A stretch of 64,000 nt of DNA, taken from positions 190,392 through 254,391 of the forward strand of contig CAQDYY010000002.1 of the NCBI GenBank assembly GCA_948777935.1, read 5' to 3'. The notes beneath the pieces were generated by a model. That model made no database searches. It was not told the DNA's origin and saw only the letters and a program-made list of their open reading frames with translations. Of this stretch, positions 18,769 to 27,351 are shown piece by piece. Position numbers and translations under genes: made by a program. The stretch comes from an uncultured Clostridia bacterium (GTDB lineage Bacteria > Bacillota > Clostridia > TANB77 > CAG-508). Positions within the stretch are counted from its first letter, which is position 1. Every line of letters begins with the position of its first letter.

Positions 18769-18786
18769 TAGAAAAATGAAAATTTA

Positions 18787-18813
18787 GGGCAGTAGCAATA
18801 CTGTTCTTTTTTT
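18787..18813 (+). terminator. Terminator of the HicBA-like operon
   Basis: GGGCAGTA / TACTGTTC hairpin followed by a run of seven T. Confidence 0.7.
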
Positions 18814-18933
18814 GTACCCGAAACATGCATAAAATAACACTAAAAGTAATAGAAAAACGAAAAAAGTAAATTTTTTTGTATTTTTTTGTAACAAAATGGA
18901 ACAAAGTAGACTCATATATGTAGGGGGCATAAA

Positions 18934-19026
18934 AAGGAGAGATAAGATAGCAGATTTCTTTGGCAGGAAAACCTATCTTATCCCTCGAAAGGTATAGTAA
19001 ATACACCATATTTATTATACCTTTCC
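18934..19026. other. Two strong hairpins, possible prophage boundary or leader
   Basis: GATAAGATAG pairs with CTATCTTATC, and then GAAAGGTATAGTAAATA pairs with TATTTATTATACCTTTC. They sit in an otherwise gene-free stretch (18769-19066) and could be a small structured RNA, a terminator pair or part of an attachment region. No phage integrase or duplicated att core is visible in the window, so the boundary is not resolved. Confidence 0.4.
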
Positions 19027-19066
19027 TGTAGAAAAATGTCAAATTATGTAAAAGGAGAGGAAACAT

Positions 19067-19200
19067 ATGGAAAAGGAAATTTTAGAGGAGATTGTGAAGG
19101 AGTGTAAAGGATGGAAGGAGAAGGTGTTAGTTAGGTTATTTCCTAAGTTATTTATAAAAGTCTATAAAATAGGAATTACTTTTGGTTTTAATAATAAATA
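19067..19200 (+). CDS. Small basic amphipathic protein
   Basis: 44 codons with an AAAGGAGAGG site: MEKEILEEIVKECKGWKEK, then a basic hydrophobic segment VLVRLFPKLFIKVYKIGITFG. No family recognised. Could be a membrane-active peptide. The region 19201-19351 downstream holds direct repeats of AAGTAATGCA and an AGAGAGA / TCTCTCT hairpin. Confidence 0.45.
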
Positions 19201-19351
19201 AAAAGTAATGCAATAAGTAATGCAGTAGCATAAAAAAATGTGGTTAAAAATAGTGAAAAGCAGTTGAAAAATATACGCAAAATGATATATAATGAAATAA
19301 AATTAAGAGAGATTAATGTTTTATAGTCTCTCTTCGCCAAAAGGAGAAAAA

Positions 19352-20091
19352 ATGGAAAGAAAAAAATTTCTAAAGAAAAATATTATTATCTTTATAATAG
19401 CAGTTATAACAATTATTGTAGTGAGTGTTATTATAAAATATCAGGTAGAAGGAGAAATAGATATTCCGTTTCAAGTGTCAAAAGTTATGGTAATTAGCAA
19501 TCGGATATGGTATACAAGAGGAAGAAACAGAAGACAAATGGAATTTAAAATTAGTACAAAATAATGATATATACATAGATATCTTAAAAAATAAGAATTA
19601 TACAGAAAAAGAAATTATAGATAAGATTATATTAGATAATTTTGAAATCAATAAAAAGCCCCAAAAAGGAAAGGTTAATATATACAATTCGCGGAAGCTT
19701 AGAAGATGGTGTATATTATAATAAAGAAGAATATAAAATAAAAGACAAGATAGAATATATAGGAAATGAAGAAAAATCTGATATTAAAAACTTACAAATA
19801 TCAAACCAAGGGGGACTAATTTTATTAAGAGTAGTAAATGAAGACATAGGTAGTTATGTATCAAACGAAGATAAAGAAATTATACATGATGGAACATTAA
19901 TTGGAAAAGTAGGAGTTACAAACGAAGAACTAAATTTTACAATATCATTTGATTTAAGTATAGAATCGAAATCTGAAAAAAAATTTAAAACCAGAATAAC
20001 ATTAGAAATGCCAAAAGGAAATCTAATACAAGAAGGAACAACAAATTATCAAATTTTTGGAACAGATGAATTAGTATTTAAAAGATATTAA
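19352..20091 (+). CDS. Membrane-anchored protein of unknown function, read through two CGG +1 sites
   Basis: ATG 19352 behind AAAGGAG. An N-terminal transmembrane helix (IIIFIIAVITIIVVSVII) is followed by an extracytoplasmic region of about 205 residues. Frame 0 meets CGG at 19502-19504; skipping the C gives VISNGYGIQEEETEDKWNL. A second CGG at 19692-19694 gives NIYNSGSLEDGVYYNKEEY and leads to the stop at 20089-20091. Both joins keep lengths and charge pattern smooth. No family recognised. A hairpin upstream (AGAGAGA ... TCTCTCT) precedes the ribosome site. Confidence 0.65.
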
Positions 20092-20109
20092 ATTTTGTAG
20101 AAACTTCTA

Positions 20110-20138
20110 TTGCTAAAATCATATATTCAGTATATAAT
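20110..20138 (+). promoter_or_regulatory. Promoter of the SRP RNA gene
   Basis: TTGCTA (20110-20115) and TATAAT (20133-20138) with a 17 bp spacer, six bases before the start of the RNA helix. Confidence 0.7.
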
Positions 20139-20143
20139 ATAAA

Positions 20144-20265
20144 AAGCTTATACTTGTATGGAGAGCAGCTATCGATAAAAAGCTACGAACCTTGTCAGGT
20201 CGGAAACGAAGCAGCAATAAGTAGTGGATTATGTGAAAGTTGTTTTCCATAGAGGTATAAGCTTA
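20144..20265 (+). ncRNA. ffs: Signal recognition particle RNA (small bacterial type)
   Basis: The 5' end AAGCTTATAC pairs with GTATAAGCTT at the 3' end, closing a rod-like hairpin of about 122 nt. The apical domain holds GTCAGGTCGGAAACGAAGCAGC, the Ffh-binding element. The tetraloop is GAAA closed by G-C rather than the usual C(GGAA)G, at the same overall length. The gene lies directly before dnaX, the classic Firmicutes order. Confidence 0.95.
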
Positions 20266-20285
20266 AAAAATGAGGTGAATAAAAA

Positions 20286-21857
20286 GTGGAGTACACAGCA
20301 CTATATAGAAAATATAGACCATTAACATTTTCTGAAATGGTAGGACAAGACCATATTACAAAAACCATAAAAAACCAAATTATATCTTCTAGAATTGGGC
20401 ATGCATATCTATTTAATGGAGGACGAGGAACAGGAAAAACATCTGCGGCAAAAATATTTGCAAGAGCAATAAACTGTTTAAACCCAAAAGATGGAGAACC
20501 ATGTAATGAGTGTGAAATATGTAAAGCAATGTTAGAAGGGTCTTTAACAGATGTTGTAGAAATGGATGCAGCATCAAACAACAGCGTAGAAGATATTCGT
20601 TCTATACGTGATGAAGTGAATTTTTTACCAACACTTGCTAAATACCGTGTATACATTATAGACGAGGTTCATATGTTATCAACAGGAGCATTTAATGCAC
20701 TTTTAAAAACATTAGAAGAACCACCAGCACATGTGAAATTTATACTAGCCACAACAGAACCACAAAAGTTACCAGCGACAATACTTTCAAGATGCCAAAG
20801 GTTTGACTTCAAGCGTTTATCAGAAGAGGATATTGTAAAAAGGCTAAAAATAGTATGTGAACAAAGTAAAATTCAAATTACAGATGAAGCATTAAAAATA
20901 ATTGCAGTTTTAGCAGAAGGAGCAGCAAGAGATGCGCTAAGCATTTTAGAAATATGTAGCCAAGAACAAGATGGGGAAATAAATGCGGGGGCAGTTAAAA
21001 AATTAGTAGGAATTCCAGAAATAACATATGTAAACAATATCGTAAAAGCTATTTTCTCATATGATGCAGAAAAAGCACTACAAGGGCTAGAAGAGGTGCT
21101 TTCAGATGGAAAGGACTTAACCAACTTACTATGGGAAATTATAAAATATGTAAAAGATATATTAGTATATAAAACAAGCAAAAACCTAAAAATATACAAT
21201 AAAGAAGAACTAGAAGGAATTGAAAACCTTTCTAAAGACATATCAAAAGAACGTCTTATCAATTTAATTTATGGTTTATCAGAAATAGAAAATAACATGA
21301 AATGGTCATCAGGAAAAGAAATAATGTTACAAACAGGCATTATAAAATTATCCACAAATGTGAATTATGATGGAATAGACGAATTAAAAAACAAAGTACA
21401 AGATTTAGAACAAAAAATAGCAAGTGGAAATATTAGTGTAAAGCAACCTATAGAAAATACTTCTAAAAAATTAGAAACACCTATTGAAAATGAGCAAAAA
21501 AAGCCCAAAGTAAACATTGCAAACTTAAAATCTGAAGAATATTGGCCAAAAGTAGTAAATGCATTAAAAGAATCAGGAAAAATGATACTATATTCTAATC
21601 TTGTAAACACAAAAGCAAAACAAAAAGATGATTTAACAATAGAAGTCATTTTTCCAAATGGAATTACTAAATTTGGAAAAGACTTATTACAAAAGCCAGA
21701 AAATAAGCAAGAAATAGTAAAACTAGTATCTATGGAATGTGGAAAAGAAATGAGGATAACATTTATAAATGCAGAAGACTATATTCCCAAAAAAGAAGAC
21801 AATATAGAAGACATGGTGAAAAAATTAGATATACCAGTAAATATTATAGAAGAATAA
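20286..21857 (+). CDS. dnaX: DNA polymerase III subunits gamma/tau
   Basis: GTG start at 20286 after GAGGTG. 523 residues. AAA+ clamp-loader domain with GQDHI, Walker A GGRGTGKTS (about 45-53), zinc-binding cysteines CNECEIC, Walker B YIIDEVHML and sensor TTEPQKLPATILSRCQRF. The C-terminal 150 residues are tau-like, with KSEEYWPKVVNALKESGKMILYS. Loads the beta clamp and links polymerase to helicase. dnaX, ybaB and recR are contiguous, the common Firmicutes recombination/replication operon. No in-frame CGG in 523 codons. Confidence 0.97.
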   Translation: MEYTALYRKYRPLTFSEMVGQDHITKTIKNQIISSRIGHAYLFNGGRGTGKTSAAKIFARAINCLNPKDGEPCNECEICKAMLEGSLTDVVEMDAASNNSVEDIRSIRDEVNFLPTLAKYRVYIIDEVHMLSTGAFNALLKTLEEPPAHVKFILATTEPQKLPATILSRCQRFDFKRLSEEDIVKRLKIVCEQSKIQITDEALKIIAVLAEGAARDALSILEICSQEQDGEINAGAVKKLVGIPEITYVNNIVKAIFSYDAEKALQGLEEVLSDGKDLTNLLWEIIKYVKDILVYKTSKNLKIYNKEELEGIENLSKDISKERLINLIYGLSEIENNMKWSSGKEIMLQTGIIKLSTNVNYDGIDELKNKVQDLEQKIASGNISVKQPIENTSKKLETPIENEQKKPKVNIANLKSEEYWPKVVNALKESGKMILYSNLVNTKAKQKDDLTIEVIFPNGITKFGKDLLQKPENKQEIVKLVSMECGKEMRITFINAEDYIPKKEDNIEDMVKKLDIPVNIIEE

Positions 21858-21879
21858 AAACGAGAAAGGAATGATTAAT

Positions 21880-22224
21880 ATGTCAAAAAGAGGAGGATTC
21901 CCAGGAATGGGTGGTGGATTTGGAGGAATGAATCTAAATAGCCTTATGAAAGAAGCAAAAAAAATGCAAGCAGACTTAGAAAAATCACAAGAAGAACTAA
22001 GTGCAAAAGAATTTGATGCTACAGTAGGTGGAGGAGCAGTTACAGTAAAAGTAACGGGAGACAAACAAGTAAAAGAAATAGCAATAAAAAAAGATGTAGT
22101 TGATCCAGATGATGTAGAAATGTTACAAGATCTTATTTTAACATGTGTAAATGAAGCACTAAGAAAAGTAGACGAAGCAGCATCAGCATCTATGGGAAAA
22201 TATAATATACCGGGGTTGATGTAA
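21880..22224 (+). CDS. YbaB/EbfC family nucleoid-associated protein
   Basis: ATG 21880 is preferred over ATG 21871, which is only two bases from the GAAAGGA site. About 114 residues: Gly-rich start (GGFPGMGGGFGGMN), helix KEAKKMQADLEKSQEEL, GGGAVTVKVTGDKQV and the conserved DPDDVEMLQDLILTCVNEAL. Binds DNA as a dimer. Encoded between dnaX and recR with a 1 bp gap to recR. Confidence 0.95.
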   Translation: MSKRGGFPGMGGGFGGMNLNSLMKEAKKMQADLEKSQEELSAKEFDATVGGGAVTVKVTGDKQVKEIAIKKDVVDPDDVEMLQDLILTCVNEALRKVDEAASASMGKYNIPGLM

Positions 22225-22225
22225 A

Positions 22226-22825
22226 ATGTCATATTATTCGCCATCTATTGAAAAACTAGTAGAAGCATTTGAACGTTTGCCAAGCATTGGACACAAAACA
22301 GCAGTAAGACTAGCATTTCATATATTAGATTTAAACGAAAAAGAAGTACAAGAATTTATAGGGTCTATAATAGAAGCAAAGAAAAACCTAAAATATTGCT
22401 CTAAATGCTATAATATATCAGATACAGACCCATGTACAATATGTGCAAATCCTAAAAGAGATGAAAGCATAATTTGTGTAGTAGAAGATGTAAAAGACAT
22501 TATAGCAATGGAAAAAACCCACGAATTTAAAGGAGTATATCATGTATTACATGGTTCTATTTCACCAATGAATGGTGTAGGACCAGATGATATTAAATTA
22601 AAAGAATTACTTGAAAGGCTAAACCCAGAAACAGTAAAAGAAATAATACTTGCAACTAACCCAAGAGTAGAAGGAGAAGCAACAGCAATGTATATTTCAA
22701 AATTAGTAAAACCATTAGGAATAAAAGTAACAAGAATTGCACATGGAATACCAGTTGGAGGAGATTTAGAATATACAGATGAAATCACACTAACAAAAGC
22801 ACTAGAAGGAAGAAGAGAATTGTAA
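22226..22825 (+). CDS. recR: Recombination mediator protein RecR
   Basis: 199 residues with helix-hairpin-helix (LPSIGHKTAVRLAFHIL), a four-cysteine zinc finger (YCSKCYNISDTDPCTIC), and a Toprim domain with ICVVEDVKD and TNPRVEGEATAMYI. With RecO/RecF it loads RecA at gaps. Last gene of the dnaX operon. No in-frame CGG. Confidence 0.97.
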   Translation: MSYYSPSIEKLVEAFERLPSIGHKTAVRLAFHILDLNEKEVQEFIGSIIEAKKNLKYCSKCYNISDTDPCTICANPKRDESIICVVEDVKDIIAMEKTHEFKGVYHVLHGSISPMNGVGPDDIKLKELLERLNPETVKEIILATNPRVEGEATAMYISKLVKPLGIKVTRIAHGIPVGGDLEYTDEITLTKALEGRREL

Positions 22826-22837
22826 AAATATTATACT

Positions 22838-23032
22838 TTAAAAGTGTATGTAAATATATAAAATTTTCAAATACGCTTGTTCAAGATAAATTTTGCACAG
22901 TATATAATAAAAATTTATAGGCCCCTCTCACAAGGATGTGAGATTCTCCCACAAATTTTTAAAACATACGTATACAAAATTTACTTTCAAGACGCTTCTT
23001 TTCAAATTTTATATATTTACATACACTTTTGA
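22838..23032. repeat. Palindromic intergenic repeat, family R1, copy 1
   Basis: A core of about 140 bp is nearly identical to 30502-30701 (CTCGTTCAAGATAAATTTTG or variant, GGCCCCTCTCACAAG, then AAACATACGTATACAAAA and TTTCAAGACGCTTC). The outer arms pair with each other (AAGTGTATGTAAATATA with its complement). Outer arm sequence differs between copies but pairing is kept. Confidence 0.85.
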
Positions 23033-23058
23033 AATTTTATGTACTTTTAAGTTTAATA

Positions 23059-23220
23059 TTAGCATTCATTAGCAGAGGCAATAGTACTTAAATTTTGACC
23101 TAATGAAGATAAAAAATCACCTAAGGTATTAATATCATCATTATCTAAATTTTCACTAATAACAATGGCAAGAATACTTGATAGCAAAACTAACTCTGCA
23201 CCAGATAAATTATTTAACAT
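23059..23220 (-). CDS. Small hypothetical protein downstream of the glucosyltransferase
   Basis: 53 residues starting MLNNLSGAELVLLSS, a hydrophobic helix, then NLDNDDINTLGDFLSSLGQNLS. Not recognised, but the composition is protein-like and a ribosome site (GGTGAGG) lies inside the 3' arm of a hairpin (23230-23270, CCTCAC/GTGAGG). Longer starts at 23229 (TTG) or 23247 (ATG) are possible. Confidence 0.5.
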   Translation of the reverse strand: MLNNLSGAELVLLSSILAIVISENLDNDDINTLGDFLSSLGQNLSTIASANEC

Positions 23221-23229
23221 ATCAATCAA

Positions 23230-23270
23230 GAACCTCACCCCATACAAATAATGTATGAAGTGAGGCTTAT
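23230..23270. promoter_or_regulatory. Hairpin between glucosyltransferase and small gene
   Basis: CCTCACCCCATAC pairs with GTATGAAGTGAGG. On the minus strand it follows the glucosyltransferase stop and its 3' arm contains the GGGGTGAGG ribosome site of the 23059-23220 gene, so it may attenuate or occlude translation. Confidence 0.45.
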
Positions 23271-23277
23271 TTTTGTG

Positions 23278-24405
23278 TTATCCCAATAAAATCTTACAAA
23301 TATCCTTACTAGAATTCTTCTTAGCAAGAAGCCTTGCATTCACCTTCATTTTCTGCATTTTATCTGGTGAGGAAAACAAATTTCTTAAAACTTCACCAAC
23401 ATTATCACGTTTTTTAATCCAAATAGCAACACCTTTATCCTCCAAAAAACTAGCATTTTCTTCTTCTTGACCAGGTATAGGGTTAATCACAATAATAGGT
23501 AAACCGTGATGCTAAACTTTCAGAGGTAGTAAGACCACCAGGTTTTGTAATAACCAAATCTGAAATACTCATTAATTCAGGCACTTTTGTGGTATAGTCT
23601 AAAATTTTGATAGAATCTTGCTTATGTTCTTGTTCTACCAAATACTCAAAACTACGTTTCATCTTAAGATTTCTTCCAGCAATTGCAACAACTTGTATAT
23701 TACTAAAATCCTTTGCTAGAGTACGTAATAACTCATAAGTTTTTGACTTACCTAGACCAAACTCACCGTCCTGCAAAGAAAAGAATAGTCCTTTTATTTT
23801 GGACTAAACCTAATTCTTCTAGAATTTCTTTTTTTGGGTAGCTAGTTAAAAAACGATTAGATAAAGGAATACCAGTGGCAAAGATTTTATCCTTAAGAAT
23901 ACCTTTTTTAGTTAAATCTTGTTTCATACCATCATGAGCAACAAAAAAATAATCAACTAAATCAGAATTCACAAGCCATTGGTCATGTGGTGCATAATCT
24001 GTCATAACAGTTGCAATTTTTGCATTTGTTCTTCCTTTTTTCTTTAAAATAGTACACATTTGTGAACCAAAAGGATGTGTAGAAATAATAAGGTCTGGGT
24101 TATAATCTTGTAACAAATTATCTAACTTTCTAGACATTAGTTTATTTGAACTATTACTAATATTACCTAAAATGCCTTTTGCAGAATTTGAATAAATACT
24201 ACCCCATAAACGAGGAGCTTTTTTTGCCATCTCATTATATGCAGTTGTTGTAATTTTATCTAAAGTTTTATTAACATATTTTACACAATCAACTAAATTA
24301 ATTTCTACATCATTATAATTATTTTCAATATACTCTTTAATTGAGCGAGCAGCAGATAAATGACCTCCGGCCATAAGCTGCATAAAAAATTAAAACTTTT
24401 TTCAT
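23278..24405 (-). CDS. Processive diacylglycerol glucosyltransferase / MGDG-synthase-like, read through three CGG +1 sites
   Basis: ATG 24405 behind AGGAG. Three in-frame CGG codons must each be skipped by one base: 24369-24367 gives IFYAAYG-G-GHLSAARSI (the N-terminal glycine loop), 23768-23766 gives ILFFAG-G-EFGLGKSK, and 23506-23504 gives TSESLAS-G-LPIIVINPIPGQEEENA, the nucleotide-sugar site of this GT28-type family. About 374 residues result, the usual size. The family adds glucose or galactose to diacylglycerol for membrane glycolipids and lipoteichoic acid anchors. Without the shifts only fragments would exist. Confidence 0.93.
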
Positions 24406-24534
24406 AAATAAACTCCTTTTACTAAAAATAATACCACAAAATAATTAATATTCAAATAAATTTATAAAAATTTGCGAATAAAAAATGAAAAAAATAGCAA
24501 AATATAAATAAAAAACTAAATGGAGGGTAATACA

Positions 24535-25013
24535 ATGAAAAAATTAACAAAAATAACTATAACTATAATTGGTATATTATTAAGTATATTTGCATTAATA
24601 GAAATATTTAACATAGAAACAAATGTAGACAAAGTATATGCAGCAAGTAATAATAGTTCAGATCTACAACTTATAGCAAGAGCAATTAATGGAGAAGCAA
24701 GAGGAGAACCTTATGAAGGACAAGTAGCTGTACGGTGCAGTTATTTTAAACCGAGTAAAAAGCTCAAAATTTCCAAATACAATAGCAGGAGTTATATATG
24801 AAAAAGGAGCATTTACAGCAGTGGCAGATGGGCAAATTAATGTACCAATAAAAGAAGGATCTACTGTACTAAAAGCGGCACAGGATGCAATGAATGGATG
24901 GGATCCAACAAATCGGATGTATATATTACTTTAATCCAAATACTGCAACAAACAAATGGATTTGGTCAAGGCCACTTGTAAAAACAATAGGAAAACATAG
25001 ATTTTGTAAATAA
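24535..25013 (+). CDS. sleB: Spore cortex-lytic hydrolase, SleB/CwlJ type, read through two CGG +1 sites
   Basis: ATG 24535 after GGAGGG. An N-terminal membrane or signal helix (ITITIIGILLSIFALIEIF) precedes the Hydrolase_2 domain: LIARAINGEARGEPYEGQVAV. CGG at 24733-24735 is skipped to give VAVGAVILNRVKSSKFPNT; a second at 24914-24916 gives GWDPTNGCIYYFNP. Both match the family consensus and the gene then ends at 25011-25013. There is no peptidoglycan-binding domain, as in many Clostridia. The enzyme degrades cortex during germination. ypeB follows 17 bp later. Confidence 0.93.
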
Positions 25014-25030
25014 AAGAAAGGAAAGATGAT

Positions 25031-26422
25031 ATGAATTTAAAAGAAAAAGTATATGATTGGAAAAATCGTTTAAAAGACAGGCACATGCTAAGTGTTATAG
25101 TAGTACTTGGTGCCATCGTTATAGGATTAGGACTATTTACCTACAAAAGAGAACGAGACTTTAGGCAAGCCTCAGAAAACTCATACAATATGGCATTTTT
25201 TGAACTAGTAGACTATGTACAAAATGTAGAAACATATCTTGCAAAAGCACAAATATCTACAACACCAGAACATGGAGCAGAAACCCTAACAAACCTATGG
25301 AGAGAAGCAAACTTAGCTGGGAGTTATTTAGCACAACTACCAATAGGTTCAGAAGAACTAGCAAACACATCAAAATTCTTAAACCAAGTAAGCGATTACA
25401 GTTACTCATTATCCAGAAAAAATATATACAATGAACCATTAACACAAGAAGACTTAAACAATTTAAAAAATTTACACGATTATAGTGTCGATTTAAACAA
25501 CACATTAGTACAATTAGCACAAGACATGTATGATGGAAGAATTAGTTGGGGAGAGCTTACAAAAAAAGGAAGTGTAGCATTTGCACAACAAGTAAGTAAT
25601 ATATCACAAGATAGTTTTGGTGGAATAGAAGAAAACTTTCATGAATATGCAGGGCTAATATATGATGGAGCATTTTCAGAGCATATGACAAACCCAGAAA
25701 GAAAAGGGCTAACAGGAGAAGATATTAATGAAGAACAAGCAATGAAAATAGCAAAAGACTTTTATGGAGAAGATAAAATAGAAGAAATTACATCAAATGG
25801 ATTATCTGAAAACGGAAATATTCCATCATTTGATTTCTATGTCAAATTAAAAAATGAAGAAAAACAAGGAAATGCAAATATTTCGATATCTAGAAAAGGT
25901 GGACATGTAGTATTATCAAACTTTAATAGAAATGTAGAAGCAGAAACGATATCTCAGGAACAAGCAGATGAAATTGGAAAAAACTTCTTAACTAAAAAAG
26001 GATTTCCAAACATGAAAGAAACATATTATTTAAAACAAGAAGGAATTGTAACAATAAATTATGCATATACACAAGATGATATTACAATATATTCAGACTT
26101 AATAAAATTAAAAATCGCATTAGATAATGGAGAAATATTAGGAATAGAAACAACGGGATATTTAAATTCACATGAAGAAAGAAAATTACCATCTCCTAAA
26201 ATATCAAAAGAACAAGCTAAAAAGGCTCTAAACAAAAACTTACAAATCGAAAGTGAAGGTTTAGCAGTTATACCAACGGAATACAAAACAGAATTACTAT
26301 GTTGGGAATTTAAAGGAAAAGTAGATGATACTGAGTTTTTAGTCTATATAGATGCTACAAATGGAAGAGAAGAAGATATATTAGTAATAAAAGACACACC
26401 AAATGGAACATTAACAATGTAA
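25031..26422 (+). CDS. ypeB: Germination protein YpeB
   Basis: 463 residues. An N-terminal transmembrane helix (LSVIVVLGAIVIGLGLF), a helical region with NMAFFELVDYVQNVETYLAKAQ, and three PepSY-like repeats in the second half (EEQAMKIAKDFYG, SQEQADEIGKNFLTKKG, SKEQAKKALNKNL). YpeB holds SleB in the spore. The pairing sleB-ypeB is diagnostic of an endospore former. No in-frame CGG in 463 codons. Confidence 0.95.
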   Translation: MNLKEKVYDWKNRLKDRHMLSVIVVLGAIVIGLGLFTYKRERDFRQASENSYNMAFFELVDYVQNVETYLAKAQISTTPEHGAETLTNLWREANLAGSYLAQLPIGSEELANTSKFLNQVSDYSYSLSRKNIYNEPLTQEDLNNLKNLHDYSVDLNNTLVQLAQDMYDGRISWGELTKKGSVAFAQQVSNISQDSFGGIEENFHEYAGLIYDGAFSEHMTNPERKGLTGEDINEEQAMKIAKDFYGEDKIEEITSNGLSENGNIPSFDFYVKLKNEEKQGNANISISRKGGHVVLSNFNRNVEAETISQEQADEIGKNFLTKKGFPNMKETYYLKQEGIVTINYAYTQDDITIYSDLIKLKIALDNGEILGIETTGYLNSHEERKLPSPKISKEQAKKALNKNLQIESEGLAVIPTEYKTELLCWEFKGKVDDTEFLVYIDATNGREEDILVIKDTPNGTLTM

Positions 26423-26484
26423 TATATAATTTATATCACAAAGCTATAATAATATAAAAGATTACTAGAAAATGATATATTTTA

Positions 26485-26633
26485 AGAACCCCCAGTCTGC
26501 TTACGCAGACAGCCCCCTTAAATAAAGGGGCCATTACTCTGTAGTTTTAGACTAGCATAGTTAAATGTGAAATGTAGAGAAAAGCCTCCTTTATTCAAGG
26601 GAGGTGGCTCGCGTTAGCGAGACGGAGGGTTCT
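26485..26633. repeat. MITE-like repeat, family R2, copy 1
   Basis: 149 bp with terminal inverted repeats AGAACCC / GGGTTCT and internal hairpins (CTGCTTACGCAG, GGCTCGCGTTAGCGAG). The second copy is at 51510-51659; there the hairpins have different bases but still pair (GTTCTTGCGAAC, CTCGCGAAGCGAG). No coding capacity. Confidence 0.85.
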
Positions 26634-26860
26634 AATAATACGTATTAATAAGTTCTATCAATTATTAATATACTACATTGGATAAAAAAGGACAAACACT
26701 TAAAATTTACTTGCAATAAAAAAAGATATAATACACATAATAGAAATTGAAAGTACAAAAAATTAAAAATCGTCAAGTTATATAAGATTAAAATTATATA
26801 TTAAAAGAGAGTTTTTAAGTATTTTCAAAAATAAAATCCTAAAAATAGGAGGTATGCATT

Positions 26861-27037
26861 ATGTCTAGAAATTCAAAATTGATTTCAAATGAGCTACGTG
26901 AAGAAATAGCAAAAGAATTAGGAGTATATGAAACAGTAAAACAAGACGGAGGTAGCTGGGGGAATGTTTCTGCAAAAGATTGTGGAAGCATAGTATCAAA
27001 AGCAATCGAAATAGCAAACAGAAGCGTACAAAAATAG
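26861..27037 (+). CDS. Alpha/beta-type small acid-soluble spore protein, SspF-like
   Basis: 58 residues, MSRNSKLISNELREEIAKE then ELGVYETVKQDGG, GNVSAKDCGSIVSKAIEIA. The LREEIAKELG and GxVxAKDxGxxVxxAIEIA blocks match the SspF subgroup of DNA-binding spore proteins that coat chromosomal DNA in the forespore. AGGAGGT site at 26848-26854, strong terminator after it. The stretch 26634-26860 upstream holds no gene; a weak TTGCAA ... TATAAT is visible near 26711-26734. Confidence 0.85.
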   Translation: MSRNSKLISNELREEIAKELGVYETVKQDGGSWGNVSAKDCGSIVSKAIEIANRSVQK

Positions 27038-27051
27038 GAATAGGAAATTAA

Positions 27052-27092
27052 AAAGAAGCAAGATTATCTTAGCATAATTTTGCTTCTTTTTT
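27052..27092 (+). terminator. Terminator of the SASP gene
   Basis: AAAGAAGCAAGATTAT pairs with ATAATTTTGCTTCTTT and runs into T6. Confidence 0.8.
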
Positions 27093-27127
27093 CTTGTAAA
27101 ATGTCTAAAAATGTCGAAATATTTTTG

Positions 27128-27240
27128 TTGCAAAATATTAAAAAAGATGTATAATAGAGAAGAATTAAATCTAAGTAAATTCAAAAAATTCACAAACATC
27201 AGTGTAAAAGCAAAAAGAAAGTTCTAAAAAATCTAGAACA
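27128..27240 (+). promoter_or_regulatory. Promoter and conserved leader before the Rpn-like gene
   Basis: TTGCAA (27128-27133), 16 bp, TATAAT (27150-27155). The surrounding block, including ACATCAGTGTAAAAGCAAAA near 27200 and an AGTTCT/AGAAC hairpin, is repeated at 63735-63890, where the gene it serves lies outside the window. A shared structured leader is likely. Confidence 0.55.
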
Positions 27241-27351
27241 AAAATCCAAAAACAAAAAATAAAAAAGAAGAAGGTGATAAAGAAACATTAAATAAATTGT
27301 CATTTTGTATTGTAAAACAAAAAATAAAATGTTATAATAAGGAGGAAAGAA

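Noticed and set aside
18769..20143. Prophage right attachment site
   Set aside because: The prophage must end between the cargo genes and the SRP RNA, but without the left end in the window no duplicated core can be identified.
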